DNA of 64,000 nucleotides from Halichondria panicea (taxonomy: Eukaryota > Porifera > Demospongiae > Suberitida > Halichondriidae): positions 4,767,182 through 4,831,181 of the forward strand of contig NC_087384.1 of the NCBI RefSeq assembly GCF_963675165.1, read 5' to 3'. The notes beneath the pieces are model-generated. The model had not been told where the DNA came from. It was given only the letters and a program-made list of their open reading frames with translations, and searched no databases. Every line of letters begins with the position of its first letter. Positions within the stretch are counted from its first letter, which is position 1. The translations under genes and the position numbers were made by a program. Positions 35,601-47,530 of this stretch are shown here, one piece after another.

Positions 35601-37259
35601 CGAATCTCACCAGGAATAGCAATGGAGAGTCCACCTGTGTGTTCATAATTACTGATAACATTAATTTTGGGTAAACAGCTACATAATAATTATTAGAGGT
35701 GACCTCTGTTCAGTGGCTGTGTTGAACAATGTCATATATTATTATAGATCGTCCATTTGCTAGTATTTGCTGGATTTCTCCTTCCATGGTTATAATTATT
35801 ACAGTTGGTCTCTCTTTAAGATCATCCACTTCAGAAACTCAAAGAAGCATCCGTAACAGGAAGAACAAGGGATAGATATACACACCGTATTTCTGACTTT
35901 TCGAGTGCTAATCACTCCGTTAAAAGCGCAAAAACTTAAACTGGTACTGGTATGACACACAATCCTTGCCAGAACGCAATAGTTATATCACAAAGGTCTG
36001 CTAATTTGGCTCATTCGCAAAGGTTTCATCGCAAAATATTCAAGGTCGTATATATATAAAAGAGAAAAAGGGCATGCATGCAACAGCTTGTGAGCAGACT
36101 GTAAAATGCAAGTGGGCGGTAGAAAGTACAGCTGAGCCTCGATTATCCGATTATCTAAACACCTGCATGTCATATCCCCACCTTATTTGTATGGCTGAAA
36201 TATTCGAATAACAGAATGAGCCACGCCCCTCCAATAATTCAAGGGCATCAGCATGCTAACGATGCCCCAAAGCTCTTACAAATGTACTAGTCTTAGACAT
36301 AATGCAGTTGCCATGTTCAGTATATTATATAGACAGAACAAAATACCAAGTTATCTGCTAGGCTAAGCTAAAATGTTCAGCCGATCAGCAGAACATCAAA
36401 GCAGCTAAAACCATATAGCTTTCCACTTCAATGTGGGAGTAAGTGTTTTTGTTATCATTAACATTTGCTGAATCTGTGGGAGTAAGTGTTTTTGTTATCA
36501 TTAACATTTGCTGAATCGTTCACCCGGATAAGAGTGATCAGGGTTGAAACTCAACTCTACATAAACACATGCAATAGAATGTTGTGTAAAGTACATAGTA
36601 TAGCACTGTAAATAGATCTCACAATTTTAATATGTATATATAGCGGGTTATTTTCGTATGGTGGAAATTTTAGCATATTGAGCATCATATGAAAATTACC
36701 GCAATAGCTTCAACATCACTATCCTGAGCTGCATGTAGGAATACGAAATACTTAGTTTATGAAAAATTGCACCAACGAAAATTCCCCGCTGTATAGTACA
36801 TATATATATACCTCTTATGTGACTGTCAGAAGCAGTGTTGTTGTACATGTATGTACTCGCATTCAGAGGGGCAACCTCTCGAAAATCCAGAGCGAATGAC
36901 TCTCCACTGGTGTGATTGTAGTAGACCATGAAGCCTCCTCCTCCAATTCCAGCAGAGTGAAAATTGACAACCCCCACACAAAGCTGACCGGCTATCGCAG
37001 CATCCACAGCACTCCCTCCTTTCTTGAGCATTTCCACTCCTGCTTTAGAGCAAGCTTCAGCATCAGCAGCTACAGCTGCATTGCTGTAAGTAGCACTGTC
37101 TTCAGCACTTGCACTGTTGGCATTGGAGACTCCGACACCCACACCAACACCAATACCAACTGCAATCACAATCACCAAGACTACAGCAATGCCTACACCA
37201 ACCAGGGCAAGGGTTTTTGTTGAAAGTGGGCTTTTGGCAGACTTCTCTTCATTTGCCAT
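32670..37259 (-). CDS. Gamma-glutamyltransferase copy A, frameshifted in exon 2 (possible pseudogene)
   Basis: Seven minus-strand exons homologous one-for-one to copy B: 37259-36812, 35634-35434, 35332-35028, 34894-34770, 33635-33439, 33297-33066 and 32927-32670. GGT is a type II membrane, self-processing Thr hydrolase that cleaves glutathione. Exon 1 encodes a short cytosolic tail, one membrane helix and [19 protein letters not shown] and [12 protein letters not shown]. Exon 5 has the catalytic nucleophile context [11 protein letters not shown], and exon 6 has [13 protein letters not shown]. Exon 2 is 201 nt against 199 in copy B. An extra TA at about 35522-35527 (+ strand CAGTATAGCG against CAGTAGCG) throws the frame into TAA after [10 protein letters not shown]. 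Every other exon and splice site is intact, so this is either a young lesion, a polymorphism or a sequence error. Exon 4 ends in Leu where copy B has Gln. Confidence 0.85.
34050..34735. mobile_element. Foldback element in GGT copy A intron
   Basis: Two inverted arms of about 130 bp (about 34050-34186 and 34598-34735) share GACTTAGCAAGGCAGGCT, GTGACAAAGAACA and TGCGAAGGAGGCTA. They flank about 410 bp of unrelated sequence. Copy B has no counterpart in its intron 4, so insertion followed the gene duplication or was lost from B. No transposase is seen. The small open frames inside are not supported as genes. Confidence 0.7.
36432..36517 (+). repeat. 43-bp tandem duplication
   Basis: Two adjacent identical 43-bp units starting TGTGGGAGTAAGTGTTTTTG, in the first intron of GGT copy A. 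Copy B lacks it. Confidence 0.9.
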
Positions 37260-37360
37260 AGTTAGATCTATAGATTTACTCGAGTACTCTGTAGCTATAA
37301 AAAAAATTTTATGTAAATTATAGTGGGAGGCTTGATTTATATAATTATTAATTTTAGTGA

Positions 37361-37372
37361 TGCGCATGCGCA
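37361..37372. promoter_or_regulatory. NRF-1-type palindrome upstream of GGT copy A
   Basis: TGCGCATGCGCA matches the palindromic NRF-1 consensus and lies 102 bp upstream of the copy A start codon. Copy B has TGCGCATGCGC at 43455-43465, 76 bp upstream of its start. Confidence 0.45.
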
Positions 37373-37628
37373 TAACAGGACCGGAGAGTAACCATGACAC
37401 ATTCCACATCCTCCACCAAGAAGCATCTGTTTCATCGCCTGGCCATTGCACTTTGGAGAGGAAATGCCTGCCTGTGGCTTCATCGCCAACAAACTTTATC
37501 TCCTTCAGCGGATGGTATCCGCTAAACTGTATGCCCCCCCTCTTATCTTTTGGTCTGTTGCTTTTGTACATTTGTACTGTTTGATATTACATGATAAAAA
37601 AAAAGTTTGTCGTGTGTACGTGTAATTA

Positions 37629-38130
37629 TATACTCGCATTCAGAGGAGCAACCTCTCAGCGAATGACTCTCAGTTGGTTTCATTGTAGTAGACCATGAAG
37701 CCTCCTCAGTCCTCCAATTCCAGCAGAGTAAAAATTGACACCCCCATGCACACAAAGATGAGCAGCTATCGCAAGGTCCACAGCACTCCCTCCTTTCTTT
37801 CGTAATTCCACTCCTGCTTTAGAACAAGCTTCAGCATCAGCAACTAAAGCTGTAAGTAGCACTGTCTTCAGCACTTGCACTGTTGGCATTGGAGACTCCG
37901 ACACCCACACGTAGCCGGTCTACATACACTAATACCAACTGCAATCATATACAGTAGACTATATTCCGGCTCTCTGAAGAACGGCCACCTCGATATACCG
38001 GCCATTTGGCTTGGCACGGAATGCTAGCTAGAGTACATTTAATCACCAAGACTACAGCAACGCTTGCACCAACCATGCAGGGCAAGAGTTTTATTTGAGA
38101 GTGGGCTCTTGGCATATACTTAATTTCTCT
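37629..38130 (-). pseudogene. GGT exon-1 remnant (third copy), split by a MITE
   Basis: The minus strand here matches GGT exon 1. It still shows [27 protein letters not shown] and VNFYSAGIGG, and further 5' the stretch encoding the membrane segment. Several small indels change frame, part of the Gly-rich block is missing, and a piece of the CAGTAGACT MITE (about 37952-38035) is inserted in the membrane-segment coding part. No other GGT exons accompany it. It lies directly upstream of copy A, between copies A and B. Confidence 0.85.
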
Positions 38131-38139
38131 TGGTAATTT

Positions 38140-39330
38140 TCATTCCCCATATTTTAAAGCTAGATCTAGCTATATAGTATTTTGCAAAAATAAAGAGTGA
38201 TGTACTATTTAGTTATGGCATGCGCATGCATGCGCTGACAACTGTATACATGCATGTTTGTTTGTACATGTACTAGTCTCGTGATACCCTCATTATAGCG
38301 TAGGAGAAACAACCGGTTACTGGATGCAGAAAACGAATGCTTAATAAGCTTCCTCCCCCCCTTTAGGGCTGGGGACCAGAGGAGGTCCGACACATGTACC
38401 TCGATTAAATTTACTAGTGCAAAAATTCTACGGTAAAGTCATTGCAGTGTGACCAATTACTAGCCTAATCGAGGTACTCGTGTCGGGACTCTGGCTGTGG
38501 ACGCGCCATCCCATCTAGAGTAAATTACCAAAGATTGGCGACCACATACAATCGATCACTGCTACCAGCGTTGTTAAGGACAACTACGGACTCTTTTGCT
38601 TATCAAAATGTAGCTCTTTCCTAACTCTATATATGCTGTAAGTTGGATCAGTAACTAACTAACTGCGTCATGTTATGGGCGATAGTAGAGCGACTAAGAG
38701 TGACAACCGACGCTCACCTATGTGAGCGTCCAGGGTTGACCCGGACGATCCTCATCTGGTTCCATCAAGTGAAGTAATGCTGCTATTCAACACTGTCCAG
38801 ATATAGATCTAGTCTAGATTCAATAAAGTAAATTTGCCCAATATAATTATAGGCTAACAGAGTTAGTCAGGTCAAGCATTGTGAAAACAACAAACAACTG
38901 ATTTCCTCATTTGCTTCGACTAGCCCTGCAACAGGGGAGTTCGCGCCTCGCAAAATGACATTTGACACCTATAACATAGATAGTAAACTTTACTATCTAT
39001 GCCTATAATTTATAAGCATAATTTATCAGGGCCTATATACAAGACATGCAGACATAAAATCTACGTTGTGGAGAATTAAACGTACAAAATGACAAATCAT
39101 GCAAAATATAAACGCAACAAAGTTATTCCTTCTCAATTGTACATGCATATGTACGTACGTACTGTTGATCTACTGTATAATGGGTTTTGCACAAATTTAA
39201 ACGTATTCAATAAGTAAAAAAAACTGTAAGAGATGATGTTAACACAAATGTATCACAATAATATCCTATTCAGTGTTACTAAAAGGTTTATTGCTATATC
39301 TACTATCAAGACATAAGTATTGTTTGCTAG
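38140..39330. other. Intergenic region between GGT copies
   Basis: About 1.2 kb with no supportable coding exon. It holds a GC-rich hairpin, GACGCTCAC-CTAT-GTGAGCGTC (about 38711-38732), and a palindrome, CATAGATAGTAAA...TTTACTATCTATG, near 38975-39001. It is otherwise AT-rich unique-looking sequence. Confidence 0.5.
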
Positions 39331-42300
39331 TTAGTATCCATCTGGTTTTCCGCCCTTTCTGGGATCACTAGTAGCATGCAGCACACCATCCACCACGTTT
39401 ATTCCCTGGACCACTGCAGAGGAATTGCTCACTTGTACTATGTGCCCTCTCGACTCCAGACTGCTGGTGATGTCTTCAGGGAAATCAGTCTCCACTGATA
39501 CAGAGTTCGGGATCAGCTGGTGATGTAGTCGCCTGCGATAGATGGCCTCGTTTAGGGGAAGAGAAAATCCGAGCACATTAAGGATTACCTGCATGAAAAT
39601 TGAGGTAAATTATGCAACATTTAATTCTTTAGCTTTAAGAATTTAATCTATAGTTGTCTATAGGTCTAATGTCTTTTCCAAACATAATTTTAGCTTCTTG
39701 TAACCGTAAGTATCACCTGTGCTACACTTGTAGTAATACGAGATCCTCCGGATGCACCCACCACCATCTTAATTCCATCGTCACCGAGTAACACTGTCGG
39801 CGTCATTGAAGAGAGAGGTCTCTTTTTCGGCTCAATATAGTTAACGGTTTTCTCGTTGAATGAATCACTTCTACCAGGAATGTTGAAGTCTGTCATCTGG
39901 TTGTTAAACACTATTCCACTAGTGGAGGAGCGAACTTTGGAGCCAAAGCTGCAAGAGGTGAGTTAGAGTAGGGTGAATATTTTTACAGTATAAGGGTATA
40001 AAATATGTGAACGTATATAGCAGGCCACAATTCACCATGCATACACACATGCAGTATACCAAAAACACATGGCAACTGCCAATAGAAATTTTCCAACCTA
40101 CTAGTAGTTGATGGAATTTGTCATTGAAACAGCATCTCCATTCTCAGCAAGTACCGAAAGATGAGAGGTTCCATGATCATGAGCAACTTGTAGTGGACTA
40201 AACGGATCAATGTAATGATCAGGAGGATACGTCATGCTGTCATTGATTCTCCCCCTCATATCCTCTGCAGTACTTTCATTTAGCATATACTGAACAGCCT
40301 GCAATTGTTTGAACTTTATTAGCCTCGGTATACCACTCTAATTTTAACCAAGATAATGTTTATCGGCACGACATGAAACGGAAGCGAATCACGTAAATAA
40401 TTGCTCAAGATACCTAGCTGGTTATTTTCGAGGTTTTTGATGATTGGTTTACATCCGGTATATATTGAAACTTCTCTACTGTAGGGGTGTGGTGATTTGA
40501 ACCTCTATCCTCGATTTTTGGTTTGGACAATCCGCAAAAACTTAGTGCATCGAAAATAACTTGCTATACAGTATACCATGCATATATAGCGCTTTATTTT
40601 CGAGAAGCTTAAAATTAATGTCATGGTCTATAATTAATACAGCACAAAAGCACGTCTATAGCAATTACGCCACTCACCATGCACAGACACCACTGTACTG
40701 GTTCTACTTTTGCGCATGCTAGAACACATCCTCAATTAAACCGCGGGGAAATACGGACTGTATACCACAGGGCGCTTTGCTTTTAATCCTTTTTTCTGTT
40801 ATCTGACAATCAATGAGCCACGTACTTGGTTAACTGTGTCGTTAAAGGCAGGGTCTCCCAGCTTCAGCCTCTGAGCGTAGGCGTACTTCATTGCTTCAAC
40901 AATACGATGCGAGGATAAGCCATCCAATTCCCCCTCCTTGAAATCATAGCCTGCAGGTGATAAGTGGACAGGGGAATCGGTTAATTATCATGCATGTGTT
41001 TGTTTACTAGTCAATGCAACATTTATAAGTGCTTAGTATATCCAGTGCAGTACATGCACGTCACTTGCTCGGATATTATAGCAATATTGATTAACTCTGC
41101 ATTATGGACTGTTGGAGTTACCATCAAGAATATTTAGTATGAGCCCAAGGACAGATCCTCCCCCAGGAGCGGAAATTCCCAGTACATCGTACTTATCGTA
41201 AAATGCCCGGGTGACGAGTCGCTCCTCCACACTGTAATCCATGAAATCACTTGCATTTATGATGGCACCATTTGCTTGTAGCTCACTGACCATCTGCTCC
41301 ATAAATGTATCTTCATAGAAGTAATTGGCACCATTGTCGGCAATCTTACTGAGCGTTTCAGCCAGGAGGGGACGCTTCAGCATGTCACCTTCAAGTAGAA
41401 TACTTCCTTCTGGAGCTAGCAACTCTCTGTAGCAAAACAGTTCTTACACAAGCGCATGCATACTGCGGAAACAAACAGATTGAAATAACGCTTCGTATAG
41501 CTATTATAGTCTGCTGCAGTTGCGGTTTAATGCTACTTACTCCAGTCCTAAATAATTTCCAGAGAGGATGTACTCTTCTTCAAATGCAATGGCTTTAGCC
41601 ACAGCATTGGAGATTGCAATGCCATCAGTAGCGATTCGAATAGCTGGCTGAAATAGATCTTTCCATTCTAGCTTTCCAAATCTCTCCCAAGCAGCTTCAA
41701 AGCCTCGAATCTCACCAGGAATCGCAATAGAGAGACCACCTGTATATAGATGAGATTAATGACCCTGATATTCATGAGTATATTCTCTCTATACTCACAA
41801 AAATGCTGTGAATAATAATGTAAATGCCTCTAATGAAAGTCACATAGCTATAAAGCCTGGGAAAAGTACGTATTCATAATTACAGTGCAACCCTTTTTTT
41901 AAACATAATTGGAAACAATGTTTGGCATGCATAATAAAGCTCAGTTTAGAGGTAACTATATAGTGACGAGTTGTGTGTGTGTAGGGGGGGGGGACATAGT
42001 AAGGAGTACACAGAGACACATTAGAATTGTAGTTAGAATGATCTGAATGTGCACTCACTCATAATAATTATAAAGTGATACTTATACCATACTTAATGCA
42101 CCGTTTAGAGTTGGTCGAGTGGTGCATGAGCTTCTCGAACACTTCCGCTCGGTCAATAATATCCACAGAGTGTGCCATGTTAAAACGGTGCATACTGGCT
42201 TGTATATATAGTTTGCTGCTTCTTAGCTACCAATATATAGCTATTGCTCTAGTGTAGAGCTAACACCATCTGCTTCTAAGCTTTCAGAAAGCATAAAATC

Positions 42301-43379
42301 GTTGAAGTTGGACCACTATACTTGCTTGCTAGATATAACATTGCTGAGCAGCTCTTATGGAATCACTTAGCTGTATTCCATTGCAACCATGCATGGAGCA
42401 GTTGTATATAATTAAATTCGATGCTTCAAGAACTTCCGCAATAATGAATTATTTTGACCACCAACCGTGCTCTAACTACCCCGTGCAGCCATTCTCTAAA
42501 TACCAAGCCGTGCTTTTTATTCCAACCACAGAATAAGAGCACAGTAGTCTATGGAATTTGTTAGCATAGTTTTTCCCATGGCTTCCATACTATACAACTT
42601 TATCTGCAGGATTGTGATGTACCTCAAGGCTTAGAGAGAGACAACAGGCTTGACATTTAATTGCAATGGTGACAAACTAAATAATAATAATACTAAAAAT
42701 GGTGCGCTTCAGTTAACTTTCTCTGTGTTCCTGTCGGGGTTGTTACTTCTAAAGTGGCTGTTTTGAACATGCAATGTCATAAACCTATAGACTATACAAT
42801 TGTATAATTTCCCTATGGTCTTTATAATTACGAATCATGCAGTCAGCCTCTCTTTAAGCATGGCCATTTATACATAAGCAATGGATAAAGCTATTATGCT
42901 AGCTGTTATGTACCTCTTATGTGACTGTCAGAAGCAGTGTTATTGTACATGTTTGTACTCGCATTCATAGGGGCAACCTCTCTAAAGTCCAGAGCAAATG
43001 TCTCTCCGCTGGTGTCATTATAGTAGACCATGAAGCCTCCTCCTCCAATTCCAGTAGAGTGGAGATTGACAACCCCCACACAAAGATGAGCAGCTATCGC
43101 AGCATCCACAGCACTCCCTCCTTTCTTAAGCATTTCCACTCCTGCTTTAGAGCAAACCTCAGCATCAGCAGCTACAGCTGCATTGCTATAAGTGGCACTG
43201 TCTTCAGCACGGTTGGCATTTATTGAGACTCCCACACCAACACCAACTGCAATTACTAAAACTATAGCAACACTTGCACCAAGTAGGGCAAGGGTTTTTG
43301 TTGAGATTCGGCTCTTTGTAGACTTCTCTTGATGGATGAGAAGTTCACTCCTCTCATGTGTATCAGGTTGACTGGCCAT
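39331..43379 (-). CDS. Gamma-glutamyltransferase copy B (glutathione hydrolase), intact
   Basis: Seven minus-strand exons: 43379-42914, 41739-41541, 41426-41122, 40950-40826, 40298-40102, 39948-39717 and 39588-39331. All phases agree and give 593 aa (typical GGT is about 570). It is a type II membrane protein: cytosolic tail MASQPDTHERSELLIHQEKS, then the membrane helix LALLGASVAIVLVIAVGVGV (about residues 32-51), then the extracellular enzyme. Conserved features are [44 protein letters not shown], the autoprocessing/catalytic Thr in [11 protein letters not shown] (codon at 40167-40169), [16 protein letters not shown] and [18 protein letters not shown] hydrolyses extracellular glutathione and gamma-glutamyl conjugates. 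The exon 5 donor is GTAGGT. It is tandem with frameshifted copy A and head-to-head with the Ig receptor. Confidence 0.95.
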
Positions 43380-43714
43380 TATAGCTAGCTATTTAGTCTT
43401 GACTAAGCTTGTTGCAAAAATTAATAGAAGGGAGGGGCTGGTTATACATTTTAGTGCGCATGCGCTGATAACTAAGTGCAGAGCCAGAGAGCAACAACGG
43501 TGGAATGTGGTACTAACTGGTGCTGGATTTGAGCAAATTCCATTCCATCCCTGGCAACGTGGATAGAGAAGTGGCTGGAAACCACCTTCCTTGAGGTAAA
43601 CAACTCTTCAGTCAATTGCTGCATCCACCTACAATTGGCCAGTTAATCTATACATCTGAGTTTTAAGAACACCCTCATCTGTTGCAGTATCATTGGACAC
43701 TACATCTTACTATC
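43380..43714. promoter_or_regulatory. Shared head-to-head promoter, GGT copy B / Ig receptor
   Basis: 335 bp between divergent starts. It contains the NRF-1-like palindrome TGCGCATGCGC at 43455-43465, nearer the GGT side. Confidence 0.5.
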
Positions 43715-46700
43715 ATGTCTAACACAGCAGTTCTATCAGTCATCATTTTTTTTACAGCCTTCGTTAGCAGAGGTAAACCTTACAGACTAGATCTAGCCTA
43801 TACTAGTCTAGATTAATTCCTCCGTTGCGAGCAATACTAATTATAAACTTATCAAGTTTTTTAATCTTTACTGTAGGTATCAGTATACCGACGTCCCGAC
43901 CAAGAATCTGCTCTTCCTCAGAAACTCTCATCTTTAGACACGGGGAAACTCTTCGGCTCGAGTGTGGCAGTTATTGCTCCAGTCTCTCCGCTGATGACAG
44001 CTCTCTTCAATTCAACTGGACTAAGAAAGTGAGTTGCCTTCCTAGCATACCGCGAGTGTTTCATTTTCAGCCTTCTTTACAACTACAGCTATGACCAATT
44101 ATTATAACATTTCCCGCTTAGGTTCTACTTGGTGGTAACCCAATTAAGCTTGAAGCGACCACTGGACCGGTGTTCACTATGGAGAATGCCATGTTTCGTA
44201 ACGGGGGAGAGTATGGGTGTCAGTGTTCTGAGGGAGGACAAGAGTGCTCATACAATGTATCAGGTGAACTGCATGTAATGTACTGTAGTAGAACTACCTC
44301 GAATAAAAGCCATTTGGGGGCATTGGAACTTAATTGACCAGGCCGTTTGATGACAGAAAGAATACCTGGTTTCGGGGCTATGATATACAGTGGAATCTCC
44401 AAATGAAATACACTTCGGGAGCAGAGATACACTTTAGTCTATCCATAACTGAGAAGAAAAGACTTATGCATATCTAGTAATGTTTTGTGGCTTACCGACC
44501 TCAAGAAAGAAGATAATTGATTCTGCCAAGGAGGACTGGGATTCTCTCACACATGGGATGAGCACGCATGCAACCGTTGAGCAGTTACTACAGCGGAATA
44601 CACACACACACACACACACACATACAGTTAGCTTTACCGTATAACCCTCGTGCGGCTACGCCTCGAGGTATAATTACAATGGTTAACCTCCACACAATGA
44701 CAACAATTCATATTTTGACGTTGAGGCTTCGTTGTCCTGTAAAATAGAGCAAAAGCTAAGAAAATTGACTTGCACGTTGCTTAGCTAGTTGTAAGTGTAT
44801 GGTTTTGATTCGACACTTCATTATACACATGCGCATAAAGCATCGTTTTCTTCAGCCTTCTTTGCTGACTCCAGTGGCGCAGCTTACTTGCCAAGGATTG
44901 TTCACAGTTGATAATTACTTGTTATAGCCTTGTAACTTAGGTCCAGCAAGAAACAGTATTGTGATATTATCTCCTTCCTCCTAACCTTGCTCCTCCTGTT
45001 AGTTTGTCAGACACACCTTTCCCCATGCTGTGTAAAATGTTGGGCCATATTGATAACTTTCACTACGTTTCACTCTTAAGCTATCTCATTGTTGGATGCA
45101 AATTCGGGGTTAGAACAGTTCAAGAAAGGCTGCTTCGTTAAATGAGCCGGTCTTGCATGCTGATTTCTGGGCTGGAGCTATCACCATCGTAAAGCAAGCA
45201 ATAGCCTAAAAGTGCAACTGCGTAGACCATATTTATGGTGCAACTACACACTACGACTGAAATGCGTTCTCACATGTACTTGAGTCCAGAGTTGTTGCTT
45301 TTTGTGATAACCTTGTTCCTCCTGTTAAGCTGTACACCCAGTTCTTTTAGCATATCCTGTGCCATCTAGTGTCCTTTAATACAGAGATAAAATATGCTCG
45401 TTCTCTTAATTCTGTATAATGCAATTGTTTGCAATTGTTTGCAATTGTCAAAGTAGCTATATTCCTTTGTCTGTTACACCTTTACTGTGTGCACTTTCTT
45501 TCTCCAGTTCTTCCGTTAATGACATTCAAAGCCAGTGACGATTTTATTCACCATGGAGACACTTTTGACCTTACGTGCATCATATCTGGGTTCCCCTCCA
45601 ACTTTAGTCGTATCACGTCCAAACAGACAGGAAACCAGCTGTCCCACCATGTACACAAACGACTCAACGAGAGCACAACTCGGTCCTATGTACCCGTGTT
45701 TCATCCTGAGGGCAACGTCTATGTGTGTGAAGCCGAGAGCTACTTTGACGGGAAACTGGTGGCCCAGTTGAGAGAGGAAGTCACAGTCGATGTGTACGGT
45801 GAGTGTGTGTGTGTGTGTGTGATTATACAACATCAATCAAATAATTATGTATATACAACATCAATCAAATAATTATAGGAAGCACAGGGCCTGCATGGTT
45901 ACGCCCCTGGAGCAACTACATGCAATTAAGGTACAATTTATAAATGTCTCGCTACAAATCCCAAATGCTTAATGCCTTGATAGGAAGCATCGAAATGTAG
46001 ACATTGTACATTAATTTTGTACGTGTGTGAAGCTGAGACGTAGTTTAACGGGAAACTGCATGGTGGCCCGCATTGTGGCCCAGTTGAGAGAGGAAGAAAT
46101 TAAGGTTCACAATGGCTGCGCTGCTTCTGGCAGTGTACAGCTTTGCATCTCTTTTCTCATTCCTAACAAATTAACTAGCGCCGTTTAGTGTAAAATAGGC
46201 CCTGGTAAATTATACAATTATTTTTATTATCCTCTTTAGACATGCACCTATTTATGCTAAAATTATTTTGAGCATAATTTACCAGAGCCTATAGTGCAAG
46301 GCTAATAAACTCATAAGTTGAATAGAAACTTTGTGAGATCATAATTATGATGCTGCACATAATTTGCTGAAATAGCCATAACTCAAGAAAAAAGCTTTAG
46401 TTAGTAAATCCATGCACGGAATCAGAATCCAGGGGATCGAACCTGTTAATCATTGCATTGTAACCGTTGAGCAACTGTTATATAGCAGACACACAGACAG
46501 TCACATTCTTCATATAATGGCTATATGCCTCAAGGCATAATTTTGATTATACAGTAGAACCTCATAGAGCCGGACCAGACCCAATCCGAAATTTCCCGAT
46601 TAACGAGTGTCATTAATTGATTATGATTAACGAAGACACTGTGTATATGTAATAATATGATATTAATTACTGTGGCCAGAAGGGAAGCTGCTAGCTACAA

Positions 46701-47487
46701 TAGTCTTAGCTTTTATCTCGACTTTCTCTCCAATACAGGAGTCTTAATTGTGAGTTCTCTTCGTTTTCTTTCAGTGCAGTGGCCATTGTATAGAGCAGTT
46801 TATTATTGCTGATTCAGCAAAGAAAGTTAGAGTATGCATGCGCAGTAGTCTATTCTATTGACAGCCCCTCCTCTTTTTCAGTTTGCCATTTTGTCTGGAT
46901 TTGCGAGGTTTCAGACTAAAGGGGTCTGGATTAGCGAGGTTCTACGGTATATGGAGCCTTTTATATTTTGAATTTTGTAAACACGTAGAATGATGCTCTT
47001 TTTGTCTCTCTCTCTCACACACACACACTATAGATCCACCCTCCATCATCTATACCACTGAGTTCATCATTTCAAAGAAGGAGGAGTTTGGAAAGAGTGG
47101 ACAACTAACATGCACTGTCCAAAAGTCTTCAGATACAAGCAGCTTTGTCAGTTGGTTCGCTAAAGGCGTGGAGATAACTAACAACACAAAGTACTCTGCC
47201 ATCATTCTTCCTGTTGAAGAAGAGGACATTATCAGATATCAACTCACTGTTTCAGACTTGCAGGAGACTGATATTGGTTCGTATTTATGCCGTCTCAGCT
47301 CAACGTATGGTATTGAGGACATGCAAGAAGCTTGGATACAAGTGGATTACAGAAAAGGTGAGTTTTTGTAGGCTGTACCATGACCGCCATTTGTAATATA
47401 TTTATGCACAGACTCATGCACATGCACACGAACGCGCACATGCACACGAACGCGCACATGCACACACACACATACACACACGCGCGC

Positions 47488-47530
<43 letters not shown>

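Noticed and set aside
38690-38770. GC-rich hairpin region considered as a tRNA or small RNA gene
   Set aside because: It forms one good hairpin but not a cloverleaf, with no A/B box pair and no T-run terminator in place.
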